Shown here in pieces: positions 62,620-64,000 of a stretch of DNA of 64,000 nt (its first letter is position 1; every line of letters starts with the position of its first letter). The notes under the pieces were generated by a model that had not been told where the DNA came from, ran no database searches, and saw nothing but the letters and a program-made list of their open reading frames with translations. The stretch comes from CBDCVO01 sp965223085 (GTDB lineage Bacteria; Pseudomonadota; Gammaproteobacteria; Ga0077536). Where the stretch lies: the NCBI GenBank assembly GCA_965223085.1, contig OZ244981.1:3534001-3598000 (forward strand), given 5' to 3'. The position numbers and the translations under genes were made by a program.

Positions 62620-63722
62620 CTCAGCTCATAACCCGATCGGATGCTGTCGGAGGAGCTACGGTTCACGTCAGAGATTTGTCTGTCGGGCTGCAGCGAGCGG
62701 GACATGAGGTGGTCGTTTTTCTGGGAGAGGGGGAGGGCCCGGTTCCAAGCTTGCTCGATGAGGCCGGGGTGCCGTGGCATTCGGTTCCATCCCTGCGCCG
62801 CGAATTTCACCTCTACCACGACGCAGCGGCATTAATCAAGCTAGTGAAGTCTGTGGGCAGGTGGAAGCCGCATTTGCTGGCTTGCCATACATCTAAGGCC
62901 GGTGCACTGGGACGAGCAGCGGGAAGATTGCTGAAGATCCCAACCGTATATACGCCGCATTGCTGGTCTTTTGTGGACGGATTTCCAGGCGCAAAAAAAT
63001 ACTTGGCCTTGGAGAAGTGCTTGCGGCTCATAACGGATCATGTAATCGCGGTTTCGGAATGGGAGCACGAACTCGCGCTGGCGAAGGGTGTCTGCTCGGC
63101 AAAACAAATGACGACGATTTATAATGGCCTACCTGATCTGCCCCGAGACCGCGATGCGCAAGGCTCCGAGATTCCGAAACTTATTTGTGTAGCGCGTTTC
63201 GAAGTGCAGAAAGATCATCAGACATTGTTGCGCGCTTTGACGCTGTTACCGGAACGCGCCTGGCAGATCGATTTCGTCGGTTCTGGTCCTTTGGAAGCGC
63301 AGATCAAAGCAGAGGCGAATGCGCTTGGTATCGCCGAGCGCGTTCGTTTCTTGGGGGGGGTGTCGGATGCTGACCGCATGCTTCCGCAATACGACGTGTT
63401 TGTGTTGTCGTCCAAATGGGAGTCCTTTCCGATCTCAATTCTAGAGGCGATGCGTTGCGGGCTGCCGGTTGTGGCGACAGATGTCGGCGGGATCGGTGAG
63501 GCAGTGGTAAACGAACAAACCGGCTACTTAGTGCCTGCGCGCGATCCCCATGCACTGGCGGCGGCATTGTCGAAACTCGTCAGCTCTTCCCCACAGCGAA
63601 CAAGCATGGGTGCGGCGGGGCGAGAAAAATTCATCGAATCATTTCACTTTGACACAATGTTTCGCGCTACGGAGCACCTCTATCGAACCTTGTTCGAGGC
63701 CCACACAACGCGAAATTCCTAA
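62610..63722 (+). CDS. Glycosyltransferase family 4
   Basis: This 370-residue GT-B enzyme starts at GTG 62610 inside the previous gene: 'RIAQLITRSDAVGGATVHVRDLSVGLQRAGHEVVVF' (N-terminal Rossmann domain), 'TVYTPHCWSFVDGFPGAKKYLALE', then 'FVLSSKWESFPISILEAMRCGLPVVATDVGGIGEAVV' with the EX7E motif. It transfers a sugar with retention of configuration. The 10-base overlap suggests coupling with the sulfotransferase. After its stop there are about 110 bases before a possible partial gene. Confidence 0.94.
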   Translation: MRIAQLITRSDAVGGATVHVRDLSVGLQRAGHEVVVFLGEGEGPVPSLLDEAGVPWHSVPSLRREFHLYHDAAALIKLVKSVGRWKPHLLACHTSKAGALGRAAGRLLKIPTVYTPHCWSFVDGFPGAKKYLALEKCLRLITDHVIAVSEWEHELALAKGVCSAKQMTTIYNGLPDLPRDRDAQGSEIPKLICVARFEVQKDHQTLLRALTLLPERAWQIDFVGSGPLEAQIKAEANALGIAERVRFLGGVSDADRMLPQYDVFVLSSKWESFPISILEAMRCGLPVVATDVGGIGEAVVNEQTGYLVPARDPHALAAALSKLVSSSPQRTSMGAAGREKFIESFHFDTMFRATEHLYRTLFEAHTTRNS

Positions 63723-63835
63723 GCCCGGTGACGCGTCTCAGGGCGGCGTTCCCATCAGCGGATGACCTGGGCTAAAACACGGCGTCCGCTAGCGCACAAT
63801 CGTGATCTCGCCGCGCGCCCTCAAGTGCAGTCCGT

Positions 63836-64000
63836 ATGATTAATGCCGTGCACGTTGAGTTTACAGGCCGCCGCCCGATCGATAGCAATCTCGATATCCC
63901 ATTTGGGGTGCAACTTTATTGTCATCGCACCCGAGATCGTTACAAATTGTTGCCTAAAGTTGGATCCGGTGCTTCCGGGATGGCCGCAACTTCAGTTGCG
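63836..64000 (+). CDS. Possible 3'-truncated gene start at the window edge
   Basis: A frame from ATG 63836 stays open to the end of the window (55 codons, 'MINAVHVEFTGRRPIDSN...VQLYCHRTRDRYKL'). It has no recognised family and no clear Shine-Dalgarno. It could be the start of the next glycan gene or chance. Confidence 0.3.
   Translation, partial: MINAVHVEFTGRRPIDSNLDIPFGVQLYCHRTRDRYKLLPKVGSGASGMAATSVA

Overview
The window reads like a chromosomal segment of an uncultured, metabolically versatile gammaproteobacterium. The fused two-domain RlmKL rRNA methyltransferase, the lipoprotein M48 peptidase and the TonB-dependent receptor support Gram-negative Gammaproteobacteria. The dense set of LLM flavin oxidoreductases, CaiB-type CoA-transferases, PQQ dehydrogenases and amide/nitrile hydrolases points to a catabolic generalist, but no species can be named from the sequence. 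No rRNA, tRNA, CRISPR array, phage or transposase gene was recognised.

Region 1 (1-11900) is catabolic. It holds the 3' end of a RES-domain gene, a cytosolic reductive-dehalogenase-like protein whose substrate half occurs twice, a PcpA/LinE-type hydroquinone ring-cleavage dioxygenase, a cysteine-less thiolase-fold protein, an HSL-type esterase, an LLM oxidoreductase, a TonB-dependent receptor and an alpha/beta-hydrolase-fold protein whose nucleophile serine is replaced by glycine.

Region 2 (11900-23300) handles amides, cyclic ureides and nitriles. A carbamoylsarcosine-amidase-like cysteine hydrolase and both hydantoinase/oxoprolinase subunits (hyuB, hyuA) resemble the N-methylhydantoin to sarcosine route. 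Two LLM oxidoreductases then precede an amidase and a cobalt-type nitrile hydratase whose beta subunit is encoded as two overlapping genes, followed by its activator. The expected flow is nitrile to amide to acid.

Region 3 (23300-46200) is mixed. It contains a frameshifted flavin reductase, a GT39-type membrane glycosyltransferase, a ceramidase-like membrane protein, two tandem PQQ dehydrogenases with C-terminal haem c domains, an M48 lipoprotein peptidase with a strong terminator downstream, a 3-methyladenine glycosylase, a DODA-type dioxygenase, a degenerate SDR, a DUF2130 protein, a GST-like protein, two CaiB/BaiF CoA-transferases and RlmKL.

Region 4 (46300-64000) is a surface or exopolysaccharide locus. 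It has an outer-membrane beta-barrel, a Wza-type export protein, a translationally coupled four-gene sugar operon (3,5-epimerase, DUF4910 peptidase-like protein, NAD epimerase, GSA-type aminotransferase), tandem paralogous flippases, methyltransferases, GT2 and GT4 glycosyltransferases, two sulfotransferases, a cytidylyltransferase-like enzyme and a PIG-L deacetylase. Together these suggest a sulfated, amino- or C-methyl-sugar-containing glycan.

Scattered through the intergenic gaps between 12.9 and 27.9 kb is a family of short non-coding elements with terminal inverted repeats (about 140-175 bp, at least three full copies and two fragments). They look like MITEs with no mobilising transposase in the window.
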